The notes: a model not told the origin generated them from the sequence alone. A stretch of 64,000 nt of DNA from Pseudoduganella lutea (GCF_004209755.1 NZ_CP035913.1:2108001-2172000); one strand, 5' to 3'; shown: positions 40,834 through 50,446, counted from the first letter of the stretch. A program made the numbers and translations.

Positions 40834-41604
40834 ATGCCAAAGATCATTTCCGCCAACCTGAATGGCATCCGCTCCGCCGCCAAGAAGGGCTTTTTCGACT
40901 GGATGGGCACCCAGTCCGCCGATTTCATCTGCGTGCAGGAGCTCAAGTGCGTCGCCAGCGACATGACGGACGAGTTCCGCAATCCGCACGGCTACCACGG
41001 CCATTTCCACTATGCCGAGAAGAAGGGCTACTCGGGCACCGGCATTTACAGCAAGATCGCGCCGGACGCAGTGAAGATCGGCTTCGGCAGCCCAGAATTC
41101 GATGCTGAGGGCCGTTATGTGCGCTGCGATTTCGGCGACCTGACGGTCATTTCCGTGTACTGCCCGTCCGGCTCGTCGTCGCCGGAACGCCAGGAAGCGA
41201 AATTCCGCTTCATGGACCTGTTCCTGCCCCACCTGGTCGAACTGCGCGCCGAAGGCCGCGAAGTCGTCATCTGCGGTGACTGGAACATCGCCCACAAGGA
41301 AATCGACCTGAAGAACTGGAAGGGCAACCTGAAGAATTCCGGCTTCCTGCCGGAAGAGCGCGCGTGGCTGACGCGCATCTTCGACGAGTGCGGCTACGTG
41401 GACGTGCACCGCGGCCTCGATCCGCGCCCGGAGCAATACACATGGTGGAGCAACCGCGGCCAGGCTTACGCGAAGAACGTGGGCTGGCGCATCGACTACC
41501 ATGTGGCCACCCCCGGCATCGCCGGCTGCGCGCAAGCCGTTTCCGTCTACAAGGACGTAAAATTCTCCGATCACGCGCCACTGATCATCGACTACCTGCG
41601 CTGA
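40834..41604 (+). CDS. xth: Exodeoxyribonuclease III / AP endonuclease
   Basis: A 256-residue member of the exonuclease III (EEP) family that cuts DNA at abasic sites. Characteristic residues: NGIRSAAKKGF, the catalytic Glu in QELK, VYCPSGSSSPERQEAKFRF, GDWNIAHKEIDLKNW, and the final SDHAPLIIDY with the catalytic Asp-His pair. Whether it is the XthA or ExoA paralogue cannot be settled from this one copy. It is transcribed away from pyrE. Confidence 0.94.
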   Translation: MPKIISANLNGIRSAAKKGFFDWMGTQSADFICVQELKCVASDMTDEFRNPHGYHGHFHYAEKKGYSGTGIYSKIAPDAVKIGFGSPEFDAEGRYVRCDFGDLTVISVYCPSGSSSPERQEAKFRFMDLFLPHLVELRAEGREVVICGDWNIAHKEIDLKNWKGNLKNSGFLPEERAWLTRIFDECGYVDVHRGLDPRPEQYTWWSNRGQAYAKNVGWRIDYHVATPGIAGCAQAVSVYKDVKFSDHAPLIIDYLR

Positions 41605-41620
41605 GAATCCGCTTGGCAGC

Positions 41621-42529
41621 CTACAGGGTACGCCGGCTTTCAAAGTAACGCCATTCCCCGGTCAGCGGATCGGGAAAGCCGATCGCCCGCGCCAGCAGTT
41701 TCAATGGCGCCGACACATCCTCGCCCTTGCACGGCAGCGCCACCGGATAGAACGCGTCGTTGACGATCGGAATGCCCAGCGCGGCCAGGTGCACGCGCAG
41801 CTGGTGCTGCCGCCCCGTGTGCGGCCACAGGCGGTACAGCACGTGCTCGCCCCGCTGCTCGACGACATCGATCATCGTTTCCGAATTCGGCTCGCCCGGT
41901 TCTTCCTTCATCGTGAAGAATTTATCGCCCTGCACCATGCGGCTGCGGTAGCTGAACGGGAACTGGCGGTCCGGCAGCGGGCCGGCCAGCGCCTCGTATT
42001 CCTTTTGCACGACACGCTGCTGGAACAGCGACTGGTAGGCGCCCCTGCTGTCGAGGTTGCAGGAAAAGACGACGACGCCAGCTGTTTCGCGGTCGAGCCG
42101 GTGGATCGGCACGAGTTCCTCGATGCCGAGCTTCGCGCGCAGGCGCACCAGCAGTGTCTCCTTCAGGAAGCGGCCGGTGGGAATCGTCGGCAGGAAATGC
42201 GGCTTGTCGGCCACCACGATGTGCTCATCCCGGTACAGCACTTCCTCCTCGAACGGAATCGGCGCTTCGGCTTCCAGCTCGCGGTAGTAAAAGATGCGCA
42301 GGTTGCGCTTGTAGGGCGAATCGGGAGCCAGCGCCCTGCCCTGCGCGTCGACGACGTCGCCGCGCGCCATCCGTTCGCGCCATTGCGCCTCGGTCACGGC
42401 GGGATAGTTGGCCACCATGAAGGTGATCAGGTCGGGCCAGTCGCCCTCGGGCAGCCACAGGTAGCTGGGCGTGACGCCATCGCGCATCGGCAATGGCGCC
42501 TTGCCGTGAAACTTGACGGTGGAAGACAT
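41621..42529 (-). CDS. RluA-family pseudouridine synthase
   Basis: A 302-residue rRNA or tRNA pseudouridine synthase. The catalytic Asp lies in HRLDRETAGVVVF, followed by KEYEALAG and the C-terminal HTGRQHQLRVHLAALG. There is no separate S4 domain; the N-terminal ~75 residues (PLPMRDGVTPSYLWLPEG) resemble the RluA-like group of about 300 residues. The target uridine is unknown. The start at 42529 (MSSTVKFHGKAPL) is chosen as the family-like N-terminus. Confidence 0.9.
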   Translation of the reverse strand: MSSTVKFHGKAPLPMRDGVTPSYLWLPEGDWPDLITFMVANYPAVTEAQWRERMARGDVVDAQGRALAPDSPYKRNLRIFYYRELEAEAPIPFEEEVLYRDEHIVVADKPHFLPTIPTGRFLKETLLVRLRAKLGIEELVPIHRLDRETAGVVVFSCNLDSRGAYQSLFQQRVVQKEYEALAGPLPDRQFPFSYRSRMVQGDKFFTMKEEPGEPNSETMIDVVEQRGEHVLYRLWPHTGRQHQLRVHLAALGIPIVNDAFYPVALPCKGEDVSAPLKLLARAIGFPDPLTGEWRYFESRRTL

Positions 42530-42561
42530 GCAGGAAACGGTAAGACGCGCAGTGCGTCGCT

Positions 42562-43470
42562 TTATGACTTGGGCAGCGGCGTGGTGCGGTAAGCCGGCAG
42601 CTTCGCCACCGTGGTGCCCTTCGTGCGCGCATACACCGGCAGCACCAGCGGCATGCTCTTGTTCATTTCCCCGATGCGGGTTTCGCCGCTCGGGTGGGTG
42701 GACAGGAATTCGATGGGCGCGCGCGCATTGACGGCGCCCATCTTCTGCCACAACGCGATGCCGGCGCGCGGATCGAAGCCGGCGCGCGCGGCCAGGTCGA
42801 TGCCCACCAGGTCGGCCTCGGTTTCCTCGCCACGCGAGAATTTCAGCACGGCTGCCTGGGCCGCCATGCGGCCACCGAAATCAGTGAGGTTCGGGTCGAT
42901 GCCGAACAGCGCCGAGGCGGCAATGCCGCCCACCTTGCCGGCGATCGCCGCCAGCTGCGATTCGCCCTGCCGCTTGCGCGCATGTTCACGCAGCGCATGG
43001 GCGATTTCGTGGCCCATCACCATGGCCACTTCGTCATCCGTCATGTTCAGCTTTGTGAGGATGCCGGTGAAGAAGGCGATGCGCCCGCCCGGCATGCAGA
43101 AGGCATTCACCTGGTCGGAATTGAGCAGGTTCACTTCCCAGTTCCAGTCCGCCGCTTCGGGATTCCAGCGGCCCACATGCGGGATGATGCGTTTCGCAAT
43201 GGCGCGCAGGCGCTGCACCTGCGGATGGCTGTCGTCGACCAGCGCATTCTTCTGGTCGGCTTCCTTGATCAGCGCATCGTATTGCAGCTTTGACTGCTGG
43301 TTGACGGCCTGCTCGTCGGACAGCACGCGCAGGCGCGACAGGCGCGTGACGGGAATGCCGTCCGACGCGGGCGCGGCGGCCTGGTGCGCCGGCGCGGATT
43401 GATGGGCTGCCGCCAGCTGCATGCTGGAGGCGAGGGCAATGAGAGCCAGGCTATGTTTGAGTGATTTCAT
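42562..43470 (-). CDS. Exported M48 family zinc metalloprotease
   Basis: A 302-residue periplasmic or outer-membrane-associated protease with signal peptide (SLALIALASSMQLAAAH). The zinc motif is HEIAH in VMGHEIAHALREHARKR, and the third ligand Glu is in SRGEETEADLVG. It has the ACMPGG-like NAFCMPGGRIAFFTG segment of the LoiP/YggG and BepA branch, which handles envelope quality control, and no TPR repeats, so it is closer to LoiP. The Met at 43470 begins the signal peptide. Confidence 0.9.
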   Translation of the reverse strand: MKSLKHSLALIALASSMQLAAAHQSAPAHQAAAPASDGIPVTRLSRLRVLSDEQAVNQQSKLQYDALIKEADQKNALVDDSHPQVQRLRAIAKRIIPHVGRWNPEAADWNWEVNLLNSDQVNAFCMPGGRIAFFTGILTKLNMTDDEVAMVMGHEIAHALREHARKRQGESQLAAIAGKVGGIAASALFGIDPNLTDFGGRMAAQAAVLKFSRGEETEADLVGIDLAARAGFDPRAGIALWQKMGAVNARAPIEFLSTHPSGETRIGEMNKSMPLVLPVYARTKGTTVAKLPAYRTTPLPKS

Positions 43471-43550
43471 GATTTGTATCCATACGACCGTGACATTCTG
43501 ACAAAATTCACGGCCGTTCGTCACACGATATCACACGCCGCTACCGCCCG

Positions 43551-44165
43551 TTAGCGCCCGTTCTTCTTGCGCAGCCGGAACACGGCCAGTTCCCCGCGCA
43601 GGTTCGGCAGGAAGTCGACGATCCGCCCGTCGGCCAGCGCCACGTATTCCAGCACTTCGACACCCACTTCGGCGGCCAGCGCGCGGAAGTCCTCGATCGT
43701 GGCGCAGCGCACGTTCGGCGTGTCGTACCACTGGTACGGCAGCGTCTTCGACACGGGCATCCGGCCCTTCAGCAATGCCACGCGGTGCGGCCAGTAGGCA
43801 AAGTTCGGGAACGATACGATCGCCTCGTTACCGACGCGAACGATGTCGCGCAGCAGCGCTTCCACGTGCTGCATCATCTGCAGCGCCGACAGGCACAGCA
43901 CCGTGTCGAACGAGTTGTCGCCGAAAAGTGCCAGGCCGCCCTTCTCGAAATCCTGCTGGATCACGCGCACGCCGCGCTGGGTGCTTTCCAGCACCTTGTC
44001 GTCTGCCAGTTCCAGGCCATAGCCGGTGCAGTGCTTGTCCGTCTGCAGGTAATCCATCATGAAGCCGTCGCCGCAGCCCACGTCCAGTACGTGCGCACCA
44101 GGCTGTATCCAGTGGGCGATGAAGGCCAGGTCGGGGCGCGATCGTTTCAGGTCATCGAACGTCAT
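43551..44165 (-). CDS. metW: Methionine biosynthesis protein MetW
   Basis: A 204-residue SAM-methyltransferase-fold protein. VLDVGCGDG is motif I; the family-specific [12 protein letters not shown] segment follows. MetW partners MetX in many Burkholderiales and Pseudomonas, and is needed for full homoserine acyltransferase function. Its ATG overlaps the metX stop by 4 bases (ATGA), so the two are translationally coupled. Confidence 0.95.
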   Translation of the reverse strand: MTFDDLKRSRPDLAFIAHWIQPGAHVLDVGCGDGFMMDYLQTDKHCTGYGLELADDKVLESTQRGVRVIQQDFEKGGLALFGDNSFDTVLCLSALQMMQHVEALLRDIVRVGNEAIVSFPNFAYWPHRVALLKGRMPVSKTLPYQWYDTPNVRCATIEDFRALAAEVGVEVLEYVALADGRIVDFLPNLRGELAVFRLRKKNGR

Positions 44166-45340
44166 GCCGCACCTCCTTTCGAACCGGCGGCAGTCTCGCC
44201 GTGGATCTGCCCGAAGTACGCCCGCACCATGCCCATGTAGCGTGGATCCTCCAGCAGGAAGGCATCGTGGCCATGCGGCGCATCGATTTCCGCGTACGTG
44301 ACTTCGCGGCGGTTGGCCAGCAGTGCCTGCACGATCTCGCGCGAGCGCTCCGGCGAGAAACGCCAGTCGGTGGTAAACGACGCCAGGAAGAATTTCGCCG
44401 TGGTTTTTGCCAGCGTGCGCGTCAGGTTGCCGTCGTGCAGCCGCGCCGGGTCGAAGTAGTCGAGCGCTTTCGTGATCAGCAGGTAGGTGTTGGCGTCGAA
44501 GTACGTGGCGAACTTGTCGCCCTGGTAGCGCAGGTACGATTCGATCTCGAAGTCGATGCCGAAGCCGAATTTGTAGCCGACGGTCTCGGCCCCGCCCTTC
44601 TCCGCCATGTTCCTCAGCTTGCGGCCGAATTTCTCGGCCATGTCGTCGTCCGACAGGTAGGTGATGTGGCCGACCATCCGCGCCACCTTCAGGCCGTTCT
44701 TCGGCACCACGCCGTGCTCGTAGAAATCGCCGCCGTGGTAGTCCGGATCGGACAGGATGGCCTGGCGTGCCACGTCGTTGAAGGCGATGTTCTGCGCCGA
44801 CAGCTTGGGCGTGGAAGCAATGACCACGCAATGGCGCAGCCGGTCCGGATACATGATGCTCCAGGCAAGCGCCTGCATGCCGCCCAGCGAACCGCCCATC
44901 ACGGCGGCGAACTGGCCAATGCCCAGGCGGTCGGCGAGGCGCGCCTGCGCGGTCACCCAGTCTTCCACCGTCACCACGGGGAACGCGGCGCCGTAAGGCT
45001 TGCCGGTGGCCGGGTTGGCATGCATCGGGCCGGTGGAGCCGAAGCACGAGCCGAGGTTGTTGACGCCGATGACGAAGAACCTGTTCGTGTCGACCGGCTT
45101 GCCGGGGCCGACCATGTTGTCCCACCAGCCCACGTTCTTCGGGTCGCCGGCATACCAGCCGGCCACGTGGTGCGAGGCATTGAGCGCGTGGCAGATCAGC
45201 ACCGCGTTCGATTTGTCGGCATTCAGGGTGCCATAGGTTTCATACATCAGCGTGTACTCGCGCAGCGACGCACCGCTTTGCAGGGGCAAGGGTTCCGCGA
45301 ACGCCATGGCTTGCGGAGAGACGATTCCTATCGAGGACAT
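44162..45340 (-). CDS. metX: Homoserine O-acyltransferase MetX
   Basis: Acylates homoserine to start methionine synthesis. The 392-residue alpha/beta-hydrolase has the nucleophile Ser in [10 protein letters not shown], the catalytic Asp in FSPERSREI and His in [10 protein letters not shown]. Many proteobacterial MetX enzymes use succinyl-CoA despite the family's acetyltransferase name, so the acyl donor cannot be settled here. metW follows with 4-base overlap, and metH, the last step, lies 36 kb away in this window. Confidence 0.95.
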   Translation of the reverse strand: MSSIGIVSPQAMAFAEPLPLQSGASLREYTLMYETYGTLNADKSNAVLICHALNASHHVAGWYAGDPKNVGWWDNMVGPGKPVDTNRFFVIGVNNLGSCFGSTGPMHANPATGKPYGAAFPVVTVEDWVTAQARLADRLGIGQFAAVMGGSLGGMQALAWSIMYPDRLRHCVVIASTPKLSAQNIAFNDVARQAILSDPDYHGGDFYEHGVVPKNGLKVARMVGHITYLSDDDMAEKFGRKLRNMAEKGGAETVGYKFGFGIDFEIESYLRYQGDKFATYFDANTYLLITKALDYFDPARLHDGNLTRTLAKTTAKFFLASFTTDWRFSPERSREIVQALLANRREVTYAEIDAPHGHDAFLLEDPRYMGMVRAYFGQIHGETAAGSKGGAA

Positions 45341-45365
45341 GTTTTCGAGTTATTGTGTACTGCGC

Positions 45366-45396
45366 GGCCCCGCGGGCCAGTGATGATGGCGGGGCC
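45366..45396 (-). terminator. GC-rich stem-loop between ptsI and metX
   Basis: Perfect 8-base arms GGCCCCGC / GCGGGGCC with a 15-base loop, 26 bases after the ptsI stop and 26 bases before the metX start. There is no T-run. It may end the PTS operon or be part of the metX leader. Confidence 0.35.
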
Positions 45397-45421
45397 CGAA
45401 TGGGGGCACCCGCTATGGTTT

Positions 45422-47167
45422 CTACATCGTCTGCAGAGACAGGACGGCATCCGCGATGACGTCCGGGTCCATGGAACGAAGTATCTTGCGCGTATGCGGC
45501 AGGATCCGGGCCAGGTCGGTGTTGAGGATCTCCTGCTTCACCGACAGCAATTGCGCCGGGTGCATCGAGAAATCGCGCAGGCCCATGCCGAGCAGCAGGC
45601 GGGTGAGCTTCACGTCGCCCGCCATCTCGCCGCACACGGCAACATCGATACCGGCCTTGTGGCCGGCGGCTATGGTCATCGAAATCAGTTGCAGTACGGC
45701 GGGATGCAGGGGATTGTAAAGGTGCGCCACCTCATAATCAACCCGGTCGATGGCCAGTGTGTACTGAATGAGGTCGTTCGTGCCGATCGACAGGAACTTC
45801 ATCTTCCGCACGAACATCGGCAGCGCCAGCGCGGCGGCGGGGATTTCGATCATGGCACCCACGTCCACGCCGGGGTCGTACTTGATGTTCGCTTCGCGCA
45901 GTTCGGCCTTGGCCAGCTCGATCATCGCCAGCGACTGGTCGATCTCGTGCGAATGCGCCAGCATTGGAATCAGGATGCGCAGCTTGCCGAACGCGGAAGC
46001 GCGCAGGATGGCGCGCAGCTGCGTGAGGAAGATCTGTGGCTCGGACAGGCAGTAGCGGATCGCGCGCAGGCCCAGCGCCGGATTCAGGGCGGTGTGCTCG
46101 GTGGTGTCCAGCGGCTTGTCGGCGCCGATGTCGAGCGTGCGGATCGTGACCGGCCGCCCCTTCATCGCCACGACGGCGCGCCGGTACTGCTCGAACTGCT
46201 CGTCTTCCGACGGCATGTCGCTGGCGCGGCCCATGAACAGGAATTCGGAGCGGAACAGGCCCACGCCATTGGCGCCCGCTTCCAGCGCGGGGCCGCAATC
46301 GTCCGGCAGCTCGATGTTGGCCAGCAGCGTGATCGCCGTGCCGTCCTTCGTGACGGCGGGGGTCTTTTTCAGCTTCGAGAGTTTTTTCCGGGCCCGCTGC
46401 GCGGCCAGCTGGCGTTCGCGGTACTGTTCCAGCACCAGCGCGCTGGGGCTGACGATGACCACGCCGGCATCGCCGTCGATGATTACCCAGTCATCCTGCT
46501 CGATCAGGCTGGAGGCCTGCGACACGCCGACCGCGGCCGGGATATCGAGACTGCGCGCCACGATCGCCGTGTGCGAGTTCTGCCCGCCCACGTCGGTGAC
46601 GAAACCGATGAACGAGCGGTCGCGGAACTTGAGCATGTCCGCCGGCGAGATGTCGTGCGCCACCACCACCATCTGTGCCTGGAATTCGTCGTCGTCCGGC
46701 TCCACCGGCACGGGCAGCGGCTCGCTGCCCAGCAGGATCTTCAGCACCCGCTCGGCCACCTGCTGGATGTCGACCTTGCGCTCGCGGAGGTAGGCATCCT
46801 CGATCTCGTCGAACTGCGCCGACAGTTCCTCGATCTGCGTGACGAGGGCCCACTCGGCGTTGTAGTGGCGGCTGCGGATGATGTCCAGCGGCGCCTCGGA
46901 GATCATCGGATCGGACAGGATCAGCGCATGGACGTCGATGAACGCGCCCAGCTCGGTCGGCGCATCCTTCGGCAATTCATTCCACAGCGTTTGCAGTTCG
47001 CGGTGCACGGTGGCCAGCGCCGACTGCAGGCGCACCACTTCCGCTTCCACGTGTTCCTCGGCGATCAGGTAATGCTTGACGTCCAGCGCGGCCGGCGCAA
47101 GGATCTGGGCGCGGCCGATGGCAATGCCGCGCGAGACCGGAATGCCGTGCAGTGTGAACGATGCCAT
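45422..47167 (-). CDS. ptsI: PTS enzyme I (phosphoenolpyruvate-protein phosphotransferase)
   Basis: Autophosphorylates with PEP and passes the phosphate to HPr. The 581-residue protein has the active-site His199 in GGQNSHTAIVARSLDIP, the PEP-utilising barrel with GLFRSEFLFM and MIEIPAAALALP, and the Cys-containing AVCGEMAGD. ATG at 47167 (MASFTLHGIPVSRGIAIG) is preferred to one 24 bases earlier. It follows ptsH by 24 bases. No sugar-specific EIIB or EIIC gene is in the cluster. Confidence 0.97.
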   Translation of the reverse strand: MASFTLHGIPVSRGIAIGRAQILAPAALDVKHYLIAEEHVEAEVVRLQSALATVHRELQTLWNELPKDAPTELGAFIDVHALILSDPMISEAPLDIIRSRHYNAEWALVTQIEELSAQFDEIEDAYLRERKVDIQQVAERVLKILLGSEPLPVPVEPDDDEFQAQMVVVAHDISPADMLKFRDRSFIGFVTDVGGQNSHTAIVARSLDIPAAVGVSQASSLIEQDDWVIIDGDAGVVIVSPSALVLEQYRERQLAAQRARKKLSKLKKTPAVTKDGTAITLLANIELPDDCGPALEAGANGVGLFRSEFLFMGRASDMPSEDEQFEQYRRAVVAMKGRPVTIRTLDIGADKPLDTTEHTALNPALGLRAIRYCLSEPQIFLTQLRAILRASAFGKLRILIPMLAHSHEIDQSLAMIELAKAELREANIKYDPGVDVGAMIEIPAAALALPMFVRKMKFLSIGTNDLIQYTLAIDRVDYEVAHLYNPLHPAVLQLISMTIAAGHKAGIDVAVCGEMAGDVKLTRLLLGMGLRDFSMHPAQLLSVKQEILNTDLARILPHTRKILRSMDPDVIADAVLSLQTM

Positions 47168-47191
47168 CGGTGCTCCCCGGTCAAACGGCAT

Positions 47192-47461
47192 TTACTCGCC
47201 TTCGCCGAACTTGTCGTTGACCAGCCCGGCAAGCGCGGTGATGCACTCCTGTTCGTCGGCCCCATCCGCTTCCAGCGTGACCTTGGCGCCCTTGCCGGCG
47301 GCCAGCATCATGACGCCCATGATCGATTTGGCATTGATGCGCCGGCCATTGCGGGTCAGCCAGACATCGCTCTTGAAACGTGCGGCCAGCTGGGTGAACT
47401 TGGCGGAAGCACGCGCGTGCAGACCGAGCTTGTTGATGATTTCGAGTTCTTGCTGAATCAT
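47192..47461 (-). CDS. ptsH: PTS phosphocarrier protein HPr
   Basis: An 89-residue phosphocarrier with His15 (GLHARA), which takes phosphate from enzyme I, and Ser46 (KSIMGVMML), the regulatory site modified by HPr kinase/phosphorylase, which many betaproteobacteria have. ATG at 47461 gives the family start MIQQELEIINKLGLHA. It lies 14 bases after the EIIA gene and 24 bases before ptsI. Confidence 0.96.
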   Translation of the reverse strand: MIQQELEIINKLGLHARASAKFTQLAARFKSDVWLTRNGRRINAKSIMGVMMLAAGKGAKVTLEADGADEQECITALAGLVNDKFGEGE

Positions 47462-47475
47462 GTTTGCTTGTTTGT

Positions 47476-47877
47476 TTAGTTGACCCGAATCCGGTTGTCC
47501 ACCCGCACGGCACCGCTCTGCGCGCCGGCGAGCGCCATTTCCACCACCACGTCGAGCGTATCCATGCGATAGGTGATCGCCCGCAGCAGCATCGGCAGGC
47601 TGATGCCGGCAATGACTTCCACGTGACCCGCATCGGCGAGCTTGTTGCAGCAATTGGCCGGCGTGCCGCCCTTCACGTCGGTGATCACCAGCACGCCGGA
47701 GCCGTCGTCCAGCCGCTTGATCGCCGCCGCGGCCAGCGCCTGCACGTCGCCCAGGTCCTGGTCCGCCACCACGTCGATCGCTTCGAGGTGCTCGACCTTG
47801 TTGCGGAACACGTGGGCGACCGCCGCAAGGAATGCCTCGCCCAGCGGCGCGTGCGTCATCAGTAGAATGCCAACCAT
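47476..47877 (-). CDS. PTS mannose-family EIIA component
   Basis: A 133-residue EIIA of the mannose (EIIA-Man) fold, phosphorylated on His9 (MTHAPLG). Later conserved segments are VLVITDVKGGTPAN and the NKLADAG motif. In Burkholderiales this EIIA is encoded with HPr and enzyme I without any EIIB/EIIC partner, so it is thought to regulate rather than transport. It starts 11 bases after the gshB stop, linking the phosphorelay to glutathione synthesis. Confidence 0.92.
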   Translation of the reverse strand: MVGILLMTHAPLGEAFLAAVAHVFRNKVEHLEAIDVVADQDLGDVQALAAAAIKRLDDGSGVLVITDVKGGTPANCCNKLADAGHVEVIAGISLPMLLRAITYRMDTLDVVVEMALAGAQSGAVRVDNRIRVN

Positions 47878-47888
47878 ATTCGTCCCTG

Positions 47889-48830
47889 TCAGGCTGCCTG
47901 TTCGACCGCGTCGATGAACATGGCGGCTACCTGGAAGCCTGTCTGCTGCGTGATCTCCTGGAAGCAGGTCGGGCTGGTGACGTTCACTTCGGTCAGGTAG
48001 TCGCCGATCACGTCCAATCCTACCAGCAATAAGCCGCGCTCGGCCAATACCGGACCGATCGCCTCGGCAATTTCACGGTCGCGCTCCGTGAGCGGCTGGG
48101 CCACGCCGATGCCGCCGGCCGCCAGGTTGCCGCGCACCTCGCTGCCCTGCGGAATGCGGGCCAGCGAGAACGGCACCGGCTTGCCGCCGATGACGAGGAT
48201 GCGCTTGTCGCCCTTGACGATCTCGGGAATATAGCGCTGCGCCATGATCGTCTGGCGGCCATTCTGCGACAGGGTTTCGATGATCGAACCAAGGTTCAGC
48301 GCATCCGCCTTGACCCGGAAGATGCCCGTGCCGCCCATGCCGTCCAGCGGCTTGAAGATCACATCGCCATGCTCGGCGTGGAAGGCGCGCAGGCGCGTTT
48401 CATCGGACGTGACGATCGTCGGCGACGTGAATTGCGAGAATTGCGCGATCGACAGCTTTTCGTTGTGGTCGCGGATCGCCTGCGGGCTGTTGAGCACTTT
48501 GACGCCCTGCTTTTCGGCGAGCTGCAACAGGTAGGTGCCGTACACGTATTCCATGTCGAACGGCGGATCCTTCCGCTCCAGGATCACGTCGAATTCGCCC
48601 AGCGCCACGTCTTCCGACGGCGCCGCCTCGTACCAGTCTTCCTGCCCGCCACCGGTCATGGTGATGCGTGAAACCCAGGCGCGGACGATGCCGTTCTCCA
48701 GCGCCATGTGGCGCTGCTGGAACGCGTACACCTCGTGGCCGCGCTTTGCAGCCTCGGCCATCATCGCGTACGTGGAGTCCTTGTAGATCTTGAAGTTCGC
48801 CAACGGGTCGGCAAGAAAAGCGATTTTCAT
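47889..48830 (-). CDS. gshB: Glutathione synthetase
   Basis: The ATP-grasp enzyme that adds glycine to gamma-glutamylcysteine. The 313-residue protein shows MKIAFLADPLANFKIYKDST, the ATP-binding KPLDGMGGTGIFR glycine loop, QRYIPEIVKGDKRILVI and the metal-binding LDVIGDYLTEVNVTSPT. ATG at 48830 is the family start. gshA lies upstream on the same strand across a 187-base gap holding repeat copy B; EIIA follows closely. Confidence 0.96.
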   Translation of the reverse strand: MKIAFLADPLANFKIYKDSTYAMMAEAAKRGHEVYAFQQRHMALENGIVRAWVSRITMTGGGQEDWYEAAPSEDVALGEFDVILERKDPPFDMEYVYGTYLLQLAEKQGVKVLNSPQAIRDHNEKLSIAQFSQFTSPTIVTSDETRLRAFHAEHGDVIFKPLDGMGGTGIFRVKADALNLGSIIETLSQNGRQTIMAQRYIPEIVKGDKRILVIGGKPVPFSLARIPQGSEVRGNLAAGGIGVAQPLTERDREIAEAIGPVLAERGLLLVGLDVIGDYLTEVNVTSPTCFQEITQQTGFQVAAMFIDAVEQAA

Positions 48831-48939
48831 GGGCACATCCATTCTGGGTAATGGCTGATTCTAGCCGAGATTGCAAAGCGTCATCGGTTCAGCCCAGCAC
48901 CCGCCAACCCGTGGCGCTGCACCAAATCGGTGACTACAT

Positions 48940-48999
48940 CGGTGACAGGCGCCAGTTCTTTGGAACATTTCCTGAAAACGGGTGTCTGTCACCGGTTTT
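48940..48999. repeat. Copy B of the dispersed CGGTGACAGACACC repeat
   Basis: Left arm CGGTGACAGGCGCC at 48940-48953 and right arm GGTGTCTGTCACCGGTTTT at 48981-48999, separated by AGTTCTT and a variable middle. The right arm is the exact reverse complement of AAAACCGGTGACAGACACC, the target sequence of the insertion sequence in this window. It sits between gshA and gshB; the layout matches copy C, apart from length of the middle. Confidence 0.85.
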
Positions 49000-49017
49000 C
49001 AGGAAACATCGGGCGCC

Positions 49018-50316
49018 TCAGTACACTTCGGGATTCGGATCGGTGCGTTCCATTTCCAGCGACGCGGCCAGCAGCGCCAGCCGGGCCACCACGCCGTACA
49101 CGTAGAACCGGTTCGGCGCGGCGGTGCCGGGCTTGGCCTTCAGATCGGGCACGGCGTGCTGCTGCGCGAACGCCAGCGGCACGAACTCCGAGCCCGGCGC
49201 GTTCAGGTTCTGGTCCACGCCCCGCTCCGCGTGCACGCGGTAGAAGCCGCCGACCACGTAGCGGTCGATCATGTAGACCACCGGCTCGGCCACCGCGTCC
49301 TTGATGCTCTCGAACGTGGGCACGCCTTCCTGGATGTTCAGCTCGCTGATGACCTGGCCATCCTTGACCACCGACATGCGCTCGCGCTGCTGCGGCGACA
49401 GGTCCTTCAGCTCGGCCGCGTCGCGGATGCTGATGATGCCCTTGCCGTAGGTGCCCGCATCCGGCTTGATGATGACGAACGGCTTTTCCTTGATCCCGTA
49501 TTCCTTGTATTTCTTGCGGATCTTGGCCAGCACCGCGTCGACATTGCCCGCCAGGCAATCCTGGCCTTCGCCCGATTGCAGGTCGACTTCGCCGCAGCGG
49601 GCATGGAACGGGTTCACCATCCATGGATCGACGCCGATCAGCTTGCCGAATTTCTTGGCCACTTCGTCGTAGGCGGTGAAATGGTTGTGCTTGCGGCGCA
49701 TGCCCCAGCCGGCGTGCAGCGGCGGCAGCAGGCTTTGTTCATGGATGTTTTGCAGGATGTCCGGCGTGCCGATCGACAGGTCGTTGTTCAGCAGGATCGT
49801 GCACGGATCGAAGTCCTTCAGCCCCACGCGGCGGCCGTTGGTCGAGCGCTCGAGCGGCTCGACGACGAGCATGTTCCCGTCCGGCAGCGCCAGCGGCGTA
49901 GGCTGCGTGATCGACGGATCCAGCGTGCCCAGCCGCACGTGCAGGCCCGTCTGGCGGAAGATCTGCGCCAGGCGCGCCACGTTTTCCAGGTAAGTGGGAT
50001 GGCGGTTGTAGCTTTCGGGGATCACCAGCAGGTTGCGGGCATCGGGGCAATATTTGTCGATCGCGGCCATCGCGGCCTGCACCGACAGCGGGAGCATTTC
50101 GCTGGCCAGGTAGTGGAAACCGCCGGGGAACAGGTTCGTGTCCACTGGGGCGAGCTTGTAGCCGGCATTGCGCAGGTCGACCGAACAATAGAACGGCGGC
50201 GTGTGTTCCTGCCATTCCAGCCGGAACCAGCGCTCGATGGCGGGGGTCGCGGCCAGGATTTTTTCTTCGAGATCGAGCAGCGGTCCGGTCAGGGCCGTGA
50301 CGAGGTGGGGAACCAT
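49018..50316 (-). CDS. gshA: Glutamate-cysteine ligase (proteobacterial GshA type)
   Basis: Forms gamma-glutamylcysteine, the first step of glutathione synthesis. The 432-residue protein matches the GshA group found in betaproteobacteria and Acidithiobacillus, which is ATP-grasp-like and unrelated to E. coli GshA: VDLRNAGYKLAPVDTNLFPGGFHYL, read in parts, VIPESYNRHPTYLENV, and FVIIKPDAGTYGKGI in the nucleotide-binding part. It heads the gshA-gshB-EIIA-ptsH-ptsI run on the minus strand. Confidence 0.93.
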   Translation of the reverse strand: MVPHLVTALTGPLLDLEEKILAATPAIERWFRLEWQEHTPPFYCSVDLRNAGYKLAPVDTNLFPGGFHYLASEMLPLSVQAAMAAIDKYCPDARNLLVIPESYNRHPTYLENVARLAQIFRQTGLHVRLGTLDPSITQPTPLALPDGNMLVVEPLERSTNGRRVGLKDFDPCTILLNNDLSIGTPDILQNIHEQSLLPPLHAGWGMRRKHNHFTAYDEVAKKFGKLIGVDPWMVNPFHARCGEVDLQSGEGQDCLAGNVDAVLAKIRKKYKEYGIKEKPFVIIKPDAGTYGKGIISIRDAAELKDLSPQQRERMSVVKDGQVISELNIQEGVPTFESIKDAVAEPVVYMIDRYVVGGFYRVHAERGVDQNLNAPGSEFVPLAFAQQHAVPDLKAKPGTAAPNRFYVYGVVARLALLAASLEMERTDPNPEVY

Positions 50317-50422
50317 GCTTACTTCCTTGTAGTGATGGGCGAACTGCGTGCCCGCCTTGCAATTCTGAAGGCGGACTCACCAAATCAGGGCAAAAATGCC
50401 ATTTTAAAGGTGCGCAAAGCAA

Positions 50423-50446
50423 AAAAGCGCCCCGGAGGGCGCTTTT
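50423..50446 (-). terminator. Rho-independent terminator of the torF-glnK-amtB operon
   Basis: Perfect 10-base arms AAAAGCGCCC / GGGCGCTTTT around CGGA, read on the minus strand into a run of six T. It lies 52 bases after the amtB stop and upstream of gshA on the same strand. Confidence 0.9.

Noticed and set aside
45341..45421. Possible SAM riboswitch before metX
   Set aside because: The gap is 81 bases and contains only a simple GC-rich stem; no SAM-I or SAM-II core is recognisable.
44201..47479. A 1,092-codon open frame on the plus strand opposite metX, ptsI and ptsH
   Set aside because: It is fully antisense to three well-supported genes, has Arg/His/Ala-rich low-complexity content typical of GC-rich shadows, and shows no domain.
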